In this document: positions 63,892 to 64,000 of the stretch, in pieces
Layout of the letters: each line of letters starts with the position of its first letter
Position numbering within the stretch: position 1 is the stretch's first letter
Source: Atrichornis clamosus
Taxonomy: Eukaryota; Chordata; Aves; Passeriformes; Menuridae
DNA length: 64,000 bases
Assembly: GCA_013400975.1 (NCBI GenBank)
Contig: WBMZ01000167.1
Coordinates: forward strand, 1 to 64,000
Direction of reading: 5' to 3'
Made by a program: the position numbers and the translations under genes
The notes under the pieces: generated by a model
What the model was told of the DNA's origin: nothing
Seen by the model: only the letters and a program-made list of their open reading frames with translations
Database searches by the model: none

Positions 63892-64000
63892 AAAAGCTGT
63901 CTCTGATACACCTGAGTGTGGGCAAGGGAACAGCAAGATGCCTCACACCAGAGACTCTTCATCTCTGACTAGCAGCACTTTCTATGAAACACCAGCACTA
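63892..64000 (+). CDS. Candidate 5' coding exon of the next DUSP gene (partial)
   Basis: A strong acceptor (TTTCCTCTTGATTCATTTCAG, AG at 63890-63891) opens a frame without stops to the window edge. Within it, ATG at 63938 has A at -3, a good Kozak context, and starts MPHTRDSSSLTSSTFYETPA. The Ser/Thr-rich leader ending in Y-x-T-P-x-L resembles the N-terminal leader of the DUSP13B and DUSP29 families, where a similar Y-x-P-P-T-L or Y-C-T-P-G segment precedes an LxxLL-type helix and the EVWP motif. Synteny predicts one of these genes here. The decisive domain lies outside the window, so the call is an inference from splice signal, frame and position. Chance is not excluded in 109 bp. Confidence 0.38.

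Overview
This is vertebrate nuclear DNA: genes split by GT-AG introns, CpG islands, long AT-rich noncoding stretches, CR1 retrotransposon tails and an ERVL-type solo LTR. CR1 3' ends of this kind and this LTR type point to a bird, probably a neoavian (possibly passerine) species; the species cannot be fixed from the window alone. The gene order matches the block I know from human 10q22 (VDAC2 - SAMD8 - DUSP13 - DUSP29), seen here from the VDAC2 side.

Layout. 1-430: GC-rich island, probably the VDAC2 promoter, with the gene running off the left edge on the minus strand (inferred from synteny only). 431-13,970: intergenic, with an old CR1-like relic and an unexplained GC-rich patch near 5 kb. 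13,980-32,550, minus strand: SAMD8 (ceramide phosphoethanolamine synthase / SMSr). It has a noncoding first exon in a CpG island, five coding exons that join in frame to 415 codons, and a probable 5.2-kb 3' UTR. Its first intron carries a solo ERVL-like LTR. 32,600-38,700: intergenic, with a CR1 tail. 39,195-41,094, plus strand: intact three-exon DUSP13, A (MDSP, muscle) type, with a complete H-C-x5-R catalytic loop.

44.5-48.3 kb, plus strand: a decayed three-exon DUSP13-like gene, not represented by any long open frame. Its pieces keep the order, spacing and splice phases of the intact gene next door, but carry a nonsense codon, frameshifts, loss of the P-loop histidine and deletion of a conserved C-terminal block. 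Retained introns mean it arose by DNA duplication, not retroposition. 48.3-63.9 kb: no recognised gene; a 21-bp minisatellite, short tandem repeats and one possible regulatory patch. 63,892-64,000: a strong splice acceptor opens a stop-free frame with a well-placed ATG that runs off the window; it may be the first coding exon of the next dual-specificity phosphatase (DUSP13B or DUSP29).

SAMD8 acts on ER sphingolipids. The DUSP13/DUSP29 cluster encodes small atypical dual-specificity phosphatases, expressed mainly in muscle and testis in mammals. I see no shared pathway; they are neighbours by old synteny. The main novelty is a DUSP cluster caught in birth-and-death evolution.
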